A DNA stretch of 64,000 bases. Origin: Microbulbifer thermotolerans. GTDB lineage: Bacteria > Pseudomonadota > Gammaproteobacteria > Pseudomonadales > Cellvibrionaceae. Position 1 is the stretch's first letter, and every line of letters begins with the position of its first letter. Both the position numbers and the translations under genes were made by a program. Positions 28,724-38,882 of this stretch are shown here, piece by piece. The notes beneath the pieces are model-generated. The model was not told where the DNA came from, did not search any database, and was given only the letters and a program-made list of their open reading frames with translations. Where the stretch lies: the NCBI RefSeq assembly GCF_900112305.1, contig NZ_FOKT01000001.1, positions 310,001 to 374,000 of the forward strand. Direction: 5' to 3'.

Positions 28724-29671
28724 ATGCACGATACGATACCACTGCTGGAGATATCGGATTTTCCAGCGATCCGACGCGAGAAAATCGACACTCTGCAAGT
28801 CAATATTGGCTACAAGTGCAATCAGACCTGCGTGCACTGTCATGTCAACGCGGGGCCGAATCGCACTGAAATGATGAATGCAGAGAATTTGGCGCTGATT
28901 CCCGATGTGTTGCGCGTGCGCAAAATTTCCACTTTGGATATCACTGGCGGCGCACCTGAAATGCACGAGGGTTTCCGATCGCTGGTGATTGCAGCACGGA
29001 ACCTCGGTGTACATGTTATAGATCGCTGCAATTTGACCATACTCTTCGAACCAGGCCAGGAAGAGTTGGCGGAATTTCTCGCTGGAAATAAAGTCGAGGT
29101 GGTGGCCTCGCTGCCCTGTTACTCGCTGGACAATGTGGACAGCCAGCGGGGCAAAGGGGTTTTTGAAAAGAGTATCGCCGCACTGCAGAAACTGAATGCA
29201 CTGGGTTACGGTAAGCCGGACAGCGGCCTGCTGCTCAATTTGGTGTACAACCCTCAGGGCCCCGTTTTGCCGCCAAACCAACAGCAACTGGAGGCGGACT
29301 ATAAACGTGAGTTATTCGCCCATTTCGGTATCGTCTTCAACAATTTATTTGCGCTGGCGAATATGCCGATTAAGCGCTTTGGCTCCACTCTGATTTCCAA
29401 GGGGCGGTTTGCCGACTATATGCAGCTGCTCAAAGACAGCTACAGCGCAGATAATCTGAAAAGCGTTATGTGCCGCAGTCTTGTCAGTGTGGACTGGCGA
29501 GGCAATCTTTACGACTGTGATTTCAACCAGCAGCTGGAGCTGGCGCTGCCTGGCCCCATGCATTTGCGCGATCTGTTGGAGCGGGATATGCGCGATACAC
29601 CGATTCGCGTCGCCGATCACTGTTACGGCTGCACTGCGGGGCAGGGCAGTAGCTGCGGCGGTGCCCTGTAA
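28724..29671 (+). CDS. arsS: Arsenosugar biosynthesis radical SAM protein ArsS
   Basis: A 315-residue radical SAM enzyme. The [4Fe-4S] motif is CNQTCVHC (Cys32, Cys36, Cys39), followed by DITGGAPEMHEGFR, the GGxP-type SAM contact. The C-terminal domain has the ArsS hallmarks MCRSLVSVDWRGNLYDCDFNQ and a Cys-rich end HCYGCTAGQGSSCGGAL. In the known pathway ArsS joins dimethylarsenite to 5'-deoxyadenosyl from SAM, giving a dimethylarsinoyl-adenosine. The protein family was formerly called rSAM/selenodomain; no in-frame TGA is needed here. No arsM gene lies in the window, so methylation would have to come from elsewhere in the genome. Confidence 0.9.
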   Translation: MHDTIPLLEISDFPAIRREKIDTLQVNIGYKCNQTCVHCHVNAGPNRTEMMNAENLALIPDVLRVRKISTLDITGGAPEMHEGFRSLVIAARNLGVHVIDRCNLTILFEPGQEELAEFLAGNKVEVVASLPCYSLDNVDSQRGKGVFEKSIAALQKLNALGYGKPDSGLLLNLVYNPQGPVLPPNQQQLEADYKRELFAHFGIVFNNLFALANMPIKRFGSTLISKGRFADYMQLLKDSYSADNLKSVMCRSLVSVDWRGNLYDCDFNQQLELALPGPMHLRDLLERDMRDTPIRVADHCYGCTAGQGSSCGGAL

Positions 29672-29710
29672 CTTGTTCGGTAAACTTTGCCAGCAATGGA
29701 GATATGCTTG

Positions 29711-30385
29711 ATGCGGTTTAGCATAGTGGTGCCGTTATTGAACGAGAGGGAGCAGTTACCGCAGTTGATCGGACATTTGCGCGCATTGCAGGCACGTGAT
29801 AACTGCGAAGTAATTTTTGTGGATGGCGGCAGTGATGACGGCAGCGTGGAGTTTCTCTCCGCCGCCGGTTTGACGGTAATTGCGGCACAAAGAGGCCGGG
29901 CGCGACAGATGAACGCGGGTGCCGCAGCTGCCGGTGGCGATTGTCTGTTGTTTTTACATGCGGATACCCGCCTGCCTGAGAACGCGTTGGAAAACATTGA
30001 GAGAGCGCTCTTGCGGGGAAAATGTTGGGGGCGTTTCGATGTGCGTATCAGTGGCAATAGTATTTGGTTTCCCTTGATCGCGACTCTGATCAACTGGCGC
30101 TCGCGTATCAGTGGTATAGCTACTGGTGATCAGGGGATTTTTGTGCGCCGAGACCTTTTTGAAGAGTTGGGTGGTTTTGCTGATCAGCCTTTGATGGAAG
30201 ATATTGCATTGAGCGGGAGGTTGCTCGAGCTAGCTAGGCCAGCTTGTATCCGCGCCCGTGTCACCACCTCTGGCCGCCGTTGGCAAAAATACGGTGTACT
30301 GCGTACCGTGCTGTTGATGTGGCGGCTGCGCTTTGATTACTGGCGCGGCGTGTCCGCAGAACAGCTTGCCCGCCGTTACGATTAA
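29711..30385 (+). CDS. Arsenosugar-type family 2 glycosyltransferase (TIGR04283-like)
   Basis: About 224 residues from ATG 29711, with GGAGAT seven bases upstream. GT-A fold features: MRFSIVVPLLNEREQLPQLI at the start, VIFVDGGSDDGS, RGRARQMNAGA, and FLHADTRLP as the DxD-type metal site. ISGIATGDQGIFVRRDLFEELGGF and LMEDIALSGRL are typical of the TIGR04283 subgroup, which accompanies ArsS. It starts 39 bases after arsS in the same direction. It probably attaches the arsenic-bearing sugar to an acceptor such as glycerol or a lipid head group, which is family-context inference. The convergent mltF lies downstream with no obvious terminator between. Confidence 0.85.
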   Translation: MRFSIVVPLLNEREQLPQLIGHLRALQARDNCEVIFVDGGSDDGSVEFLSAAGLTVIAAQRGRARQMNAGAAAAGGDCLLFLHADTRLPENALENIERALLRGKCWGRFDVRISGNSIWFPLIATLINWRSRISGIATGDQGIFVRRDLFEELGGFADQPLMEDIALSGRLLELARPACIRARVTTSGRRWQKYGVLRTVLLMWRLRFDYWRGVSAEQLARRYD

Positions 30386-30521
30386 TTCCTCGAAATGCCG
30401 TGCTTGCCATTGGTGATTTGGTGTGCACGGTAGCGACTGCAATAAACTGTTTCACTTGCCAGTTCGGATGCCCACTAGCTCCTCGGCGTTCCGCACCAAA
30501 ATACCGGTGTATTTAGCGCGT

Positions 30522-32003
30522 TCAAAAGGCGGGGGCTGCAGCCGCGGCTTCCATGTCGACAGCGGTGTTGTCGGCTAATTCCCTTGCGGCTTCTTCTGCC
30601 GCTGCGGCCAGACGCTGCTCCTCAATGCGGCTGCTCCAGGTAAGGAGGGCTTGATAGTGGCGGATGTTCTGCACATAGGTGACGGGTTCCCAACCGCGCG
30701 CGTAGCCGTGCTTGGTGTGTTTGTAGTACTGGCGCTTGGCCAACAGTGGCAGATGCTCGCGGACATCGGCCCATCGATCCGGGTTGCCGCCCAGCTTTTC
30801 GGTCAATATCCGCGCGTCTTCCAGATGGCCGTAGCCGACGTTGTAGGCGGCCAGTGCCATCCAGGTGCGGTCCGGCTCGCGGATGCGTTCGGGGATCTTG
30901 TCGCGCACTTTGATAAAGTAGCGGGCGCCGCCGTCGATGGCTTGCTCCGGGTTCAGGCGGTTGACCCCCAGCTCGCGCGCCGTGTCTAGGGTCAGCATCA
31001 TCAGGCCGCGCACTCCGGTAGGCGATTTGGCGCGGGGGTTCCAGTGGGACTCCTGATAACTGAGCGCTGCCAGCAGATGCCAGTCGAGGTCGTATTTCTC
31101 CGCCACCTTCTGCATTGCCTCGCGCCACTGGGGCAGGCGCTCGCGGGTACTTTTGGCAAAGGCCTGGGCGCCGCCGGCGTTCAATTTACTGATATGGCCG
31201 AAGAACTCCTCGCGCAGCTGTGCCACTAGGCCGCTGGTATTGGCGCGGAGCATAAAGCGGCGCGCGGCGCGGTAGAGACTGTCGTCGTCACTGTGGGGAA
31301 AGGCCCAGGCAACTGGCTGAAACTGGGTCAGGTTGAAGGCGATGGCGGTGTTGGGATAGAGGCCGCGGTGAACTGCGTAGGCATTTGAGTCCACGATGGC
31401 GTACTGGTAGCTGCCGTCGTTGACCATTTCCAGCAGCTCCGTGGCGTCGACATCGGAAATTTCCTCCCATTCCAGGTCGGTGTGGCGCTGGGCCAGTTTG
31501 CGCAGCTCCTCGGCGTGGGCGCTGCCGGCGATTACCGCCACTTTTTTGCCTTCCAGGTCGCTGACCTTGCGCGGCCGATCCTCGCCGATTTTGTAGATGA
31601 CCTGCTGACGTATCTCGAAGTAAGAGGGGGTGAAGCGCACCTGCTCACGGCGCTCGGGGGTCACGGTCAGGCCCGCGGCGGCCAAGTGGGCGCCCTCGGT
31701 GGGTTCGCGGAGGCGCTTGAACATTTCATCTAGGTCGTGCACATCGCGGATTTCCAGCTGCACGCCCAGCTCTTCGGCAAAAGCACTGAGCATCCCGTAC
31801 TCAAAGCCTGTGTGGCGCCCGTCGGCGTCTTCGTAGTAGGTGGTGGGGCCGTTTTGGGACAGTACGATCAGTTTGCCGGAAGCTTTGATCTGCTCCAGGG
31901 TGTCTGGAGTCTTGCTCGCCACTATCAGCGAGGCGCAACCTGCCAGCACCAGGCCCTTGGCCAGGCGCAGGGAGTAGCGCACAATACGGCTTTTCATGAT
32001 CAT
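30522..32003 (-). CDS. mltF: Membrane-bound lytic murein transglycosylase F
   Basis: Cleaves peptidoglycan glycan strands with 1,6-anhydro product formation; 493 residues. The start MIMKSRIVRYSLRLAKGLVLAGCASLIV is an export signal with GAGGGG upstream. Domain 1 (about 35-270) resembles a periplasmic solute-binding protein (TLEQIKASGKLIVLSQNGPTTYYED, GFEYGMLSAFAEELGV). Domain 2 (about 295-430) is the SLT lysozyme-like domain, with the catalytic Glu in LSYQESHWNP and the motif SPTGVRGLMMLT. The C-terminus ends in an Ala/Glu-rich tail. It is divergent from purL. Confidence 0.93.
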   Translation of the reverse strand: MIMKSRIVRYSLRLAKGLVLAGCASLIVASKTPDTLEQIKASGKLIVLSQNGPTTYYEDADGRHTGFEYGMLSAFAEELGVQLEIRDVHDLDEMFKRLREPTEGAHLAAAGLTVTPERREQVRFTPSYFEIRQQVIYKIGEDRPRKVSDLEGKKVAVIAGSAHAEELRKLAQRHTDLEWEEISDVDATELLEMVNDGSYQYAIVDSNAYAVHRGLYPNTAIAFNLTQFQPVAWAFPHSDDDSLYRAARRFMLRANTSGLVAQLREEFFGHISKLNAGGAQAFAKSTRERLPQWREAMQKVAEKYDLDWHLLAALSYQESHWNPRAKSPTGVRGLMMLTLDTARELGVNRLNPEQAIDGGARYFIKVRDKIPERIREPDRTWMALAAYNVGYGHLEDARILTEKLGGNPDRWADVREHLPLLAKRQYYKHTKHGYARGWEPVTYVQNIRHYQALLTWSSRIEEQRLAAAAEEAARELADNTAVDMEAAAAAPAF

Positions 32004-32378
32004 AAAGTGTCCCCTCTAGTCCTTTAGTTTTGTTTTCGCTTTCTCTCAGCGGTTACCGGCATGGCTCGTCCTGAGCGGCGGGGCCGGCAAAATTTCACCA
32101 ATTCTACCCCATGAGTGACAAGTTGCCCAAATAGCAGGGGCAGCTGTGTGATCTGTGGGGTTGCATTTGTTCATCAATTTTAGTAGGGCGAAGATTTTCT
32201 TTGCCTGAGTACAGCCCATTTCTGAAAATGCGACAGCGTTATTGTGTACACACAGAGCTCCGGGGCAGTGTTTGTGGCGCGATGCTTCGGGTACAATTGC
32301 GCCCTCTTCAATTCCCGGGCTTTGCGCGATTGTTGACGGCGCGGAGCTTAAACTTCAGACAAGAGGCAAACTCCCGCG
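32004..32378. other. Divergent mltF / purL promoter region
   Basis: No gene seen. A TACAAT hexamer at 32292-32297 may be the purL -10 element. A ten-base palindrome TGTGTACACA lies at 32245-32254. No PurR-type operator (ACGCAAACGTTTGCGT-like) was found. Confidence 0.4.
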
Positions 32379-35300
32379 ATGCTAGTTCTGCGTGGTGCTC
32401 CCGCACTGTCGAAATTCCGTCACCAGAAACTCCTAAATCAACTGCGCGCGATGCAGCCGGCAATTGACGATATCTACGCCGAGTATGTTCACTTCGCCGA
32501 TACTCCGGCACTGAACAAGAAAGAACTGGCTCTGCTCGAGCGGCTGCTACAGTACGGTCCCACCGAGGAAATGCACCAGCCGGAGGGCGAACTGCTGCTA
32601 GTGGTGCCCCGTCCGGGCACGATTTCCCCCTGGTCTTCCAAGGCCACCGACATCGCCCACAACGCCGGTCTCACCCAGATCCACCGCTTGGAGCGGGGGC
32701 TGGCCTACTATGTAACCGGAACCGAATTAACCGGTGCTGAACGGGAAGCGCTGGCCGCTGTACTGCACGATCGTATGGTGGAAAGCGTATTCACCGATTT
32801 CGATCAGGCGGAGCAGCTGTTTCGCGAGGAGAAGCCGCGGCCGCTCACCAGTGTCGATCTGCTCGGCGGTGGGCGCCAGGCGCTGGAGGAGGCCAATGCA
32901 GCATTGGGTCTGGCCCTGGCAGAAGATGAGATCGACTATCTGCTGAAGAGTTTCCAGGAGCTGCAGCGCAACCCCACGGACGTGGAGTTGATGATGTTTG
33001 CCCAGGCGAACTCTGAACACTGCCGCCACAAAATCTTCAATGCCTCCTGGACCATCGACGGCGAGGAAATGCCGCATACGCTGTTCGGCATGATCAAGAA
33101 CACCTACGAACAGGGTGGCGACAATGTCCTGTCCGCCTATGCGGACAACGCCGCAGTTGTGGTGGGGCACGAGGCCGGCCGCTTTTATCCGGACCCGGAA
33201 ACCAAAGCCTATGGTTTCAGCGTCGAACCCATCCACATGCTGATGAAGGTGGAAACCCACAACCACCCCACGGCAATTGCGCCTTTCCCTGGCGCCGGTA
33301 CCGGCGCCGGTGGCGAGATCCGCGACGAGGGTGCCGTGGGCCGAGGCTCCAAGCCCAAGGTGGGGCTGACCGGCTTCACTGTTTCCAACCTGCAAATCCC
33401 CGATTACCTGCAGCCCTGGGAAGTGGATTACGGCAAGCCCGAGCGCATTGTCAGCGCGCTGGATATTATGATTGAAGGCCCCATCGGCGGTGCCGCCTTC
33501 AATAACGAGTTTGGCCGCCCCAATATCTGCGGCTATTTCCGTACCTTCGAAGAAGAATTTGGCGGCGAGCGCCGGGGCTACCACAAGCCGATTATGATCG
33601 CCGGCGGTTACGGCAATATCCGCGAAGAGCACATCGAAAAACAGCCCTTTAAACCCGGTGCCAAGTTGGTGGTGCTCGGCGGCCCGGCAATGCTGATCGG
33701 CCTTGGGGGTGGCGCCGCTTCCAGTATGGCCAGTGGCAGTAGCTCCGAAGACTTGGATTTTGCCTCGGTGCAGCGCCAGAACCCGGAGATCGAGCGCCGC
33801 TGCCAGGAGGTCATCGACCAGTGCTGGCAACTGGGGGATGAGAACCCCATCGCTTTCATCCATGACGTGGGCGCGGGAGGTTTGTCCAACGCCTTCCCGG
33901 AGCTGGTCAAAGACGGCGGTACCGGCGGCAAATTTGAGCTGCGGAAGGTACCCAGTGACGAGCCGGGTATGAGCCCGCTGGAGATCTGGTGCAACGAATC
34001 TCAGGAACGCTATGTGCTGGCAGTGATGCCGGGCGATCTGCCGCGTTTTCAGCAGATATGTGAGCGCGAGCGTGCGCCCTTTGCGGTAGTGGGCGAGGCC
34101 ATCGAAGAGAAACGCCTGTTACTGAATGACAAGGAGTTCGATGCCAAGCCGGTGGATCTTCCCATGTCTGTGCTTTTCGGAAAGCCGCCGCGTATGCACC
34201 GGGTGGCAGAGAAGCGTGTTGTCGAAACCAAGGAGTTTGAGACCGCGGGCATAGATCTTAACGAAGCTGCGGAACGGGTACTGCGTCTGCCTACGGTAGC
34301 CAGTAAGAACTTCCTGATTACCATTGGCGACAGGAGCGTTACTGGCCAAGTGGCCCGGGATCAGATGGTCGGCCCCTGGCAGGTTCCGGTGGCGGACTGC
34401 GCCGTGACTACTGTCTCCTACGACAGCTATGCCGGTGAGGCCATGGCCATGGGTGAGCGCACTCCGGTGGCCCTGTTGGATGCCCCGGCCTCGGGCCGCC
34501 TGGCGGTGGGCGAGGCCATTACCAATATGGCTTGTACACCGATTGCGCAGCTGTCTGACATTAAGTTGAGCGCCAACTGGATGTGTGCCGCCGGCCACCC
34601 GGGCGAGGAGGAAAAGCTCTACCGCACCGTAGAGGCCATCGGCATGGAATTGTGTCCGGCGCTCGGTATCACCATTCCGGTGGGTAAGGACTCCATGTCC
34701 ATGCGCACCGCCTGGAATGACGGCGGCGAGGACAAGGCGGTCACCGCGCCTTTATCGTTGATTATCTCCGCTTTCAGCCCGGTTACCGACGTGCGCAAAA
34801 CCGTCACCCCCCAGCTGCGCACCGACAAGGGTGAGACAAAACTGCTGCTGGTGGACCTGGGTGCGGGCAAAAACCGCCTGGGCGGCTCCTGCCTGGCGCA
34901 GGTATACAACCAGCTCGGTGGCGCCCCCGCGGATCTGGATGATCCCAAGCGCCTGAAGGGCTTCTTTGAATTGATGCAGGAAGCGCTGGCTGAGGAGCGG
35001 ATCATCGCTTACCACGACCGCTCCGACGGAGGGCTCTTCGCCACTTTGGCAGAGATGACCTTCGCCGGCCGCGTGGGTGTCGACGTGGAAATCTACGAGC
35101 TGGGCGAAGACCCCATTGCCGCCTTGTTTAACGAGGAACTGGGCGCTGTTTTGCAGGTGCCGGCCTGCGACGCGGACATGCTGGTACAGCGCTTTGCCGC
35201 TGTCGGCGTGCCGGCACACCAGATCGGCGAATTGAACAACAACGAACACCTGTGCATCACCCGCGAAGGGGCACGGATTTTCAAACGCAGTCGCGCGGAA

Positions 35301-36245
35301 CTGCAGCAGATCTGGTCCGAGACCAGCTACCGTATCCAGGCGTTGCGCGACAATGCCGATTGCGCTGCACAGGAGTTCGCCGCCATTGCCAAGGAAGACC
35401 CTGGCCTGTCGGTACATCTCACCTTCGATATCAACGAGGACATCAGCGCGCCTTATATCAACAAAGGTGTGCGGCCGAAGGTGGCGATATTGCGCGAGCA
35501 GGGCGTCAACAGCCAGGTGGAAATGGCGCACGCCTTCCATCGCGCCGGCTTTACCGCCGTGGATGTGCATATGAGCGATATCCTTGCCGGCCGGGTAACC
35601 CTGGATGACTTCAAGGGGCTGGTGGGCTGTGGTGGCTTCTCATACGGGGACGTGCTCGGCGCCGGAGAGGGTTGGGCCAAGACCATCCTGTTCAATCCCC
35701 GCGCGCGGGAGCAGTTCGAGGGCTTTTTCAACCGCAAGGACACCTTTGGCCTCGGGGTTTGCAATGGCTGCCAGATGTTCTCGGTGATCAAGGAGCTGAT
35801 CCCGGGCGCCGGTCACTGGCCGCGCTTTGTGCGCAACCTTTCCGAGCAGTACGAGGCGCGCTTCTCGCTGGTCGGCATCGAGGAATCGCCGTCGGTGCTG
35901 TTTGCGGGCATGGCCGGTTCCGTGATGCCGGTGGCGGTGGCCCATGGGGAAGGCCGCGTCGAATTTGCGAACCGCGAGGCGCTGGAAGCCTGTGAAAAAT
36001 CGGGCACCATCGCCATGCGTTATCTAAACAACCACCGCGAGATTACCGAGACCTATCCCGCTAACCCGAACGGTTCGGTAAACGGCATTACCTCACTGTG
36101 TTCTGAGGATGGCCGCGTCACCATTATGATGCCGCACCCGGAGCGGGTTGCTCGCACGGTTAGCAACAGCTGGCACCCGGATGATTGGCAAGAGGACTCC
36201 GGCTGGATGCGTCTGTTCCGCAACGCGCGGGTGTTTGTGGACTAA
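32379..36245 (+). CDS. purL: Phosphoribosylformylglycinamidine synthase
   Basis: The large single-chain enzyme of de novo purine synthesis, 1288 residues, converting FGAR to FGAM with glutamine and ATP. It includes the PurS-like N-terminus, the linker, the double AIRS-type ATP domains ([44 protein letters not shown] and a second set with [11 protein letters not shown]), and the C-terminal glutamine amidotransferase. The latter has the Cys nucleophile in [10 protein letters not shown] and the His-Glu pair in [11 protein letters not shown]. The start at ATG 32379 ([14 protein letters not shown]) is the family norm. Monocistronic by context. Confidence 0.97.
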   Translation: MLVLRGAPALSKFRHQKLLNQLRAMQPAIDDIYAEYVHFADTPALNKKELALLERLLQYGPTEEMHQPEGELLLVVPRPGTISPWSSKATDIAHNAGLTQIHRLERGLAYYVTGTELTGAEREALAAVLHDRMVESVFTDFDQAEQLFREEKPRPLTSVDLLGGGRQALEEANAALGLALAEDEIDYLLKSFQELQRNPTDVELMMFAQANSEHCRHKIFNASWTIDGEEMPHTLFGMIKNTYEQGGDNVLSAYADNAAVVVGHEAGRFYPDPETKAYGFSVEPIHMLMKVETHNHPTAIAPFPGAGTGAGGEIRDEGAVGRGSKPKVGLTGFTVSNLQIPDYLQPWEVDYGKPERIVSALDIMIEGPIGGAAFNNEFGRPNICGYFRTFEEEFGGERRGYHKPIMIAGGYGNIREEHIEKQPFKPGAKLVVLGGPAMLIGLGGGAASSMASGSSSEDLDFASVQRQNPEIERRCQEVIDQCWQLGDENPIAFIHDVGAGGLSNAFPELVKDGGTGGKFELRKVPSDEPGMSPLEIWCNESQERYVLAVMPGDLPRFQQICERERAPFAVVGEAIEEKRLLLNDKEFDAKPVDLPMSVLFGKPPRMHRVAEKRVVETKEFETAGIDLNEAAERVLRLPTVASKNFLITIGDRSVTGQVARDQMVGPWQVPVADCAVTTVSYDSYAGEAMAMGERTPVALLDAPASGRLAVGEAITNMACTPIAQLSDIKLSANWMCAAGHPGEEEKLYRTVEAIGMELCPALGITIPVGKDSMSMRTAWNDGGEDKAVTAPLSLIISAFSPVTDVRKTVTPQLRTDKGETKLLLVDLGAGKNRLGGSCLAQVYNQLGGAPADLDDPKRLKGFFELMQEALAEERIIAYHDRSDGGLFATLAEMTFAGRVGVDVEIYELGEDPIAALFNEELGAVLQVPACDADMLVQRFAAVGVPAHQIGELNNNEHLCITREGARIFKRSRAELQQIWSETSYRIQALRDNADCAAQEFAAIAKEDPGLSVHLTFDINEDISAPYINKGVRPKVAILREQGVNSQVEMAHAFHRAGFTAVDVHMSDILAGRVTLDDFKGLVGCGGFSYGDVLGAGEGWAKTILFNPRAREQFEGFFNRKDTFGLGVCNGCQMFSVIKELIPGAGHWPRFVRNLSEQYEARFSLVGIEESPSVLFAGMAGSVMPVAVAHGEGRVEFANREALEACEKSGTIAMRYLNNHREITETYPANPNGSVNGITSLCSEDGRVTIMMPHPERVARTVSNSWHPDDWQEDSGWMRLFRNARVFVD

Positions 36246-36256
36246 AGGGCAGATAG

Positions 36257-36293
36257 CGGCATCAATTGCGGCCATGTGTCGCAATTGATGCCG
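36257..36293. terminator. Large perfect hairpin after purL
   Basis: CGGCATCAATTGCG (36257-36270) and CGCAATTGATGCCG (36280-36293) are perfect inverted copies around a nine-base loop, 12 bases after the purL stop. There is no T-run, so it is either an atypical terminator or an mRNA 3'-end stabiliser. Confidence 0.55.
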
Positions 36294-36357
36294 ATCGCCC
36301 GGGACAGCTTCACAAACCCCATCCCAAATCCGTGATGTCCCTCCTTAGCTGCTACAC

Positions 36358-36387
36358 TTAAAAAGTTATCGAAAAATAACTTTTTAA
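36358..36387. repeat. AT-rich 12-bp perfect inverted repeat in the purL-tfoX gap
   Basis: TTAAAAAGTTAT (36358-36369), CGAAAA, ATAACTTTTTAA (36376-36387). It could be a bidirectional terminator (ends in T and A runs) or a dimeric repressor site. The rest of the 36294-36701 gap shows no credible gene; a short open frame from 36390 looks non-coding. Confidence 0.45.
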
Positions 36388-36701
36388 CGATGGCTCAGGC
36401 TTCGGAATTTCTTGCTGAACACTATAACCTCTGCTTCTCTGCTGTACGGCAAGCGGTTTCACTGCTCCATCGATCCGTTTCAAGCATTATTCCCGTCGCA
36501 GGCCTCCCGAAAACCCAGTCCGCCTGTTTGTGCACCGGGCGAAATACGGAAAAAAATACCCCAAGGTCCCGACCTGTATTCGGGAATCTCATAATGGATA
36601 CCTCTTCGATTTATCGGCTTTCCCGGCAGCGATGATTTTGTGGCGTAAACCGGAGCCGGTATGCAATTCCGAATTCAGCAAGGATGATTGAGGAGATTGT
36701 T

Positions 36702-37025
36702 ATGGCATACAACAAAGAGTTGGCGGAAAAAGTCCGCAATCTGTTGAGGAACACTGACGGTCTGACAGAAAAGCAAATGTTCGGCGGTCTCGCCTTTATG
36801 CTGAATGGCAACATGGCCTGTGGTGTCGTCGGTGAGGAGCTGATGGTGCGAGTAGGTCCAGAAAATTACCAGGATGCACTGGCCGAGCGCTACACAAGGC
36901 CAATGGATTATACCGGCAGGCCGCTGAAAGGGATGGTCTATGTGGAGGAAGATGCGGTGGCCGCTGACCTGGATGCCTGGGTGAGCCGGGGGGCGGAATT
37001 CGCCGGTTCCCTGCCGCCGAAATAG
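36702..37025 (+). CDS. TfoX/Sxy N-terminal-like protein
   Basis: A 107-residue protein from ATG 36702 (MAYNKELAEKVRNLL), with GAGGAG eight bases upstream. It matches the TfoX N-terminal domain alone: GLTEKQMFGGLAFMLNGNMACGVVGEELMVRVGPENY, then YTRPMDYTGRPLKGMVYVEEDA. Full TfoX/Sxy competence activators have an additional C-terminal domain, absent here. Stand-alone versions are common and have no established function, so a competence role should not be assumed. It stands alone, convergent with the nhaC-type gene. Confidence 0.85.
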   Translation: MAYNKELAEKVRNLLRNTDGLTEKQMFGGLAFMLNGNMACGVVGEELMVRVGPENYQDALAERYTRPMDYTGRPLKGMVYVEEDAVAADLDAWVSRGAEFAGSLPPK

Positions 37026-37153
37026 GGCGGGGTTTCACAGCTTCCGTTTCATCGCTTCCGCTTCTTATTTTTATTTGAGCGTGAGGCGGCTTTGCTGCCG
37101 GACGCAAATTCCGCGCAGTTTTTGTAGAGCTGCTGATTTTTGCTTTGTGCCCT

Positions 37154-38500
37154 TTAATCTGCGGGGCTTGAAGCTGTATCTGCCTGACGTAAAGTTTCGC
37201 GGGGCAGGCCGATAGCTATGGAGATCAGCGCTGCTATCCCCAGCAACCAGCAGTAATAAATGTTGCCGATCAAGGCCAGTGGGGAGACCTTCGCCAGTGA
37301 GGAAGCCAGCAGTACCTGTGCGCCGTAGGGCAGCAGTCCCTGTACTGCACAGGAGAAAATATCCAACAGGCTGGCGCTGCGGCGAGGATCAACACCGTAG
37401 CGTTGTGCGATATCCTTGGCCAGGCTTCCGGTGAGCAGAATCGCCACAGTGTTATTGGCCGTACACACATTGGTGGCCGCTACTGCGGTGCTGATGCCCA
37501 GCTCGCCAATGCGGGTCGCACTTGCGCCTCTGCGCCGCGAATGATTGAGCTTGTCGATCGCAGTGGCCAGCCACGCCAGACCGCCGCCCGCCTGCATCAT
37601 TGCCCCCAAGCCGCCGATCAGCAGGGAAAGAATCAATATCTCTTGCATACCGGTGTAGCCGGCGTAGACATCCCTGGATAGGGCCGCCAGACCATAGTCC
37701 GGTTGCAGGGTCAGACCAATGGCCCCGGCCAGTAACAGACCGGTGAAAAGCGTCAGTAATACATTGACGCCCGATACCGCAAGGCACAGCACCACTAAAT
37801 AAGGCAGAACCCGCAGCGGCTCAAAGTCCCCCGGAGCCTCCACTACTGCCGAGCTACCCAGGAAATAGAGTCCACTCACGGTCACTAACGCCGCCGGCAG
37901 GGCGATGCGGAAGTTCATGCGAAACTTGTCCCGCATTTCCACACCCTGGGTGCGGGTGGCGGCAATGGTGGTGTCGGAGATAATCGACAGGTTATCGCCG
38001 AACATGGCGCCGCCGACGATAGTGCCGACAGTCAATAGCAGTGGCAGGTCGGTCGCATTGGCCATGCCCACGGCAATTGGCGTAATGGCGGCGACGGTGC
38101 CCATGGAAGTGCCCATGGCGGTGGCGATAAAAGCGGTGATCACGAAGAGCCCCGGCAGAACCAGGGTGGGGGGAATTGCGCTGAGGCCGAGATTGACGGC
38201 GGCGTCCACACCACCGGCGGCCTTGGCGACGCTGGCAAAGGCCCCGGCCAGCAGGTAAATCAGCAGCATGGTGACAATGGTGTGATCGCCAGCGCCGCGG
38301 ATAAATGTTTCGATGCGGTGGTTCAGAGAGCCGCGAGCGAGCAGTACGGCCAGCGCGATTGCCGGCAGTATCGCGACCGGAGCGGAGATTTGATAGAAGG
38401 CCATCTCCACCCCTTGGGACTGATACCAGAGGCCGCTCCCTACAAACAGGCCGAGGAAAAGAAAAAGGGGCAGGAGTGCCAGGGGAGAGGCTTTGGTCAT
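37154..38500 (-). CDS. NhaC-type Na+/H+ antiporter family protein
   Basis: About 448 residues from the ATG at 38500 (MTKASPLALLPLFLFLGLF); the frame extends 26 codons upstream, but that part is not hydrophobic. About eleven membrane segments. Family features: an N-terminal LPLFLFLGLFVGSGL, TAMGTSMGTVAAITPIAVGMA, GGAMFGDNLSIISDTTIAATRTQG in the middle (conserved Asp-Asn and Ser-Asp-Thr), and ATNVCTANNTVAILLTGSLAK near the C-terminus. This places it in the NhaC/NhaD-like ion-transporter superfamily. The substrate (Na+ or an organic acid such as malate-lactate exchange) cannot be decided from sequence. Confidence 0.82.
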   Translation of the reverse strand: MTKASPLALLPLFLFLGLFVGSGLWYQSQGVEMAFYQISAPVAILPAIALAVLLARGSLNHRIETFIRGAGDHTIVTMLLIYLLAGAFASVAKAAGGVDAAVNLGLSAIPPTLVLPGLFVITAFIATAMGTSMGTVAAITPIAVGMANATDLPLLLTVGTIVGGAMFGDNLSIISDTTIAATRTQGVEMRDKFRMNFRIALPAALVTVSGLYFLGSSAVVEAPGDFEPLRVLPYLVVLCLAVSGVNVLLTLFTGLLLAGAIGLTLQPDYGLAALSRDVYAGYTGMQEILILSLLIGGLGAMMQAGGGLAWLATAIDKLNHSRRRGASATRIGELGISTAVAATNVCTANNTVAILLTGSLAKDIAQRYGVDPRRSASLLDIFSCAVQGLLPYGAQVLLASSLAKVSPLALIGNIYYCWLLGIAALISIAIGLPRETLRQADTASSPAD

Positions 38501-38765
38501 ACAGCTGTTGATTGGGTACCACAGAAGAAATGATGCGGAAAAGCTGCGGATTATACGGAGCGGCCAGAGATCGACCAATAACTATTCGGTTGGGAGAGTC
38601 CCAATTCGGTTATATAAAAGCCGGCTAGGCTCGGTGATCTTCGGAGCCTTTTACGGTTGCGAAGGTGCTCAGTTCTCTCAGATCATGCAAGGTCCACTTC
38701 TGTTACCGGTGAAGGAGGCTCCGCGGTACTGTTGTATTTCACGCAACGCACCGCCCCCTTTTTTC

Positions 38766-38795
38766 TTGTGTTTAGTTAATGAGAAGCATTATTAT
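38766..38795 (+). promoter_or_regulatory. Fur-box promoter of the iron-reduction cluster
   Basis: GTTAATGAGAAGCATTATT at 38775-38793 agrees with the Fur consensus GATAATGATAATCATTATC at 15 of 19 positions. It overlaps a sigma-70-like promoter, TTGTGT (38766-38771), 18-base spacer, TATTAT (38790-38795). This is a standard arrangement for repression under iron-replete conditions and supports an iron role for the four genes downstream. Confidence 0.75.
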
Positions 38796-38872
38796 TTGTC
38801 GGGAGTTTTAACCGCGGCGGGAGCGTAGCGCCGGCGATACTGGCCCGGAGCCAATGAAAACATTCGATTGAG
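38795..38872 (-). pseudogene. Relic of an AraC-family regulator 3' end
   Basis: Read on the minus strand, this 26-codon stretch ends in LNRMFSLAPGQYRRRYAPA and a short tail before a stop. It strongly resembles the last helix of AraC-type DNA-binding domains (the pattern NRxFxxxxGxxPxxYRRR), with about five residues missing in the middle. Upstream, the frame no longer looks like AraC and overlaps the PepSY gene start. AraC regulators often sit beside Fur-controlled siderophore-uptake genes. Short, so only moderately supported. Confidence 0.35.
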
Positions 38873-38882
38873 AGCAGTAGAA

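Noticed and set aside
28724..29671. Selenocysteine codon in arsS
   Set aside because: Some relatives are selenoproteins, but the frame here has no internal TGA; the Cys-rich C-terminus is complete with ordinary codons.
36390..36635. 81-codon open frame after the purL gap
   Set aside because: No ribosome site, no conserved motif, and an abrupt, composition-poor product; not reported as a gene.
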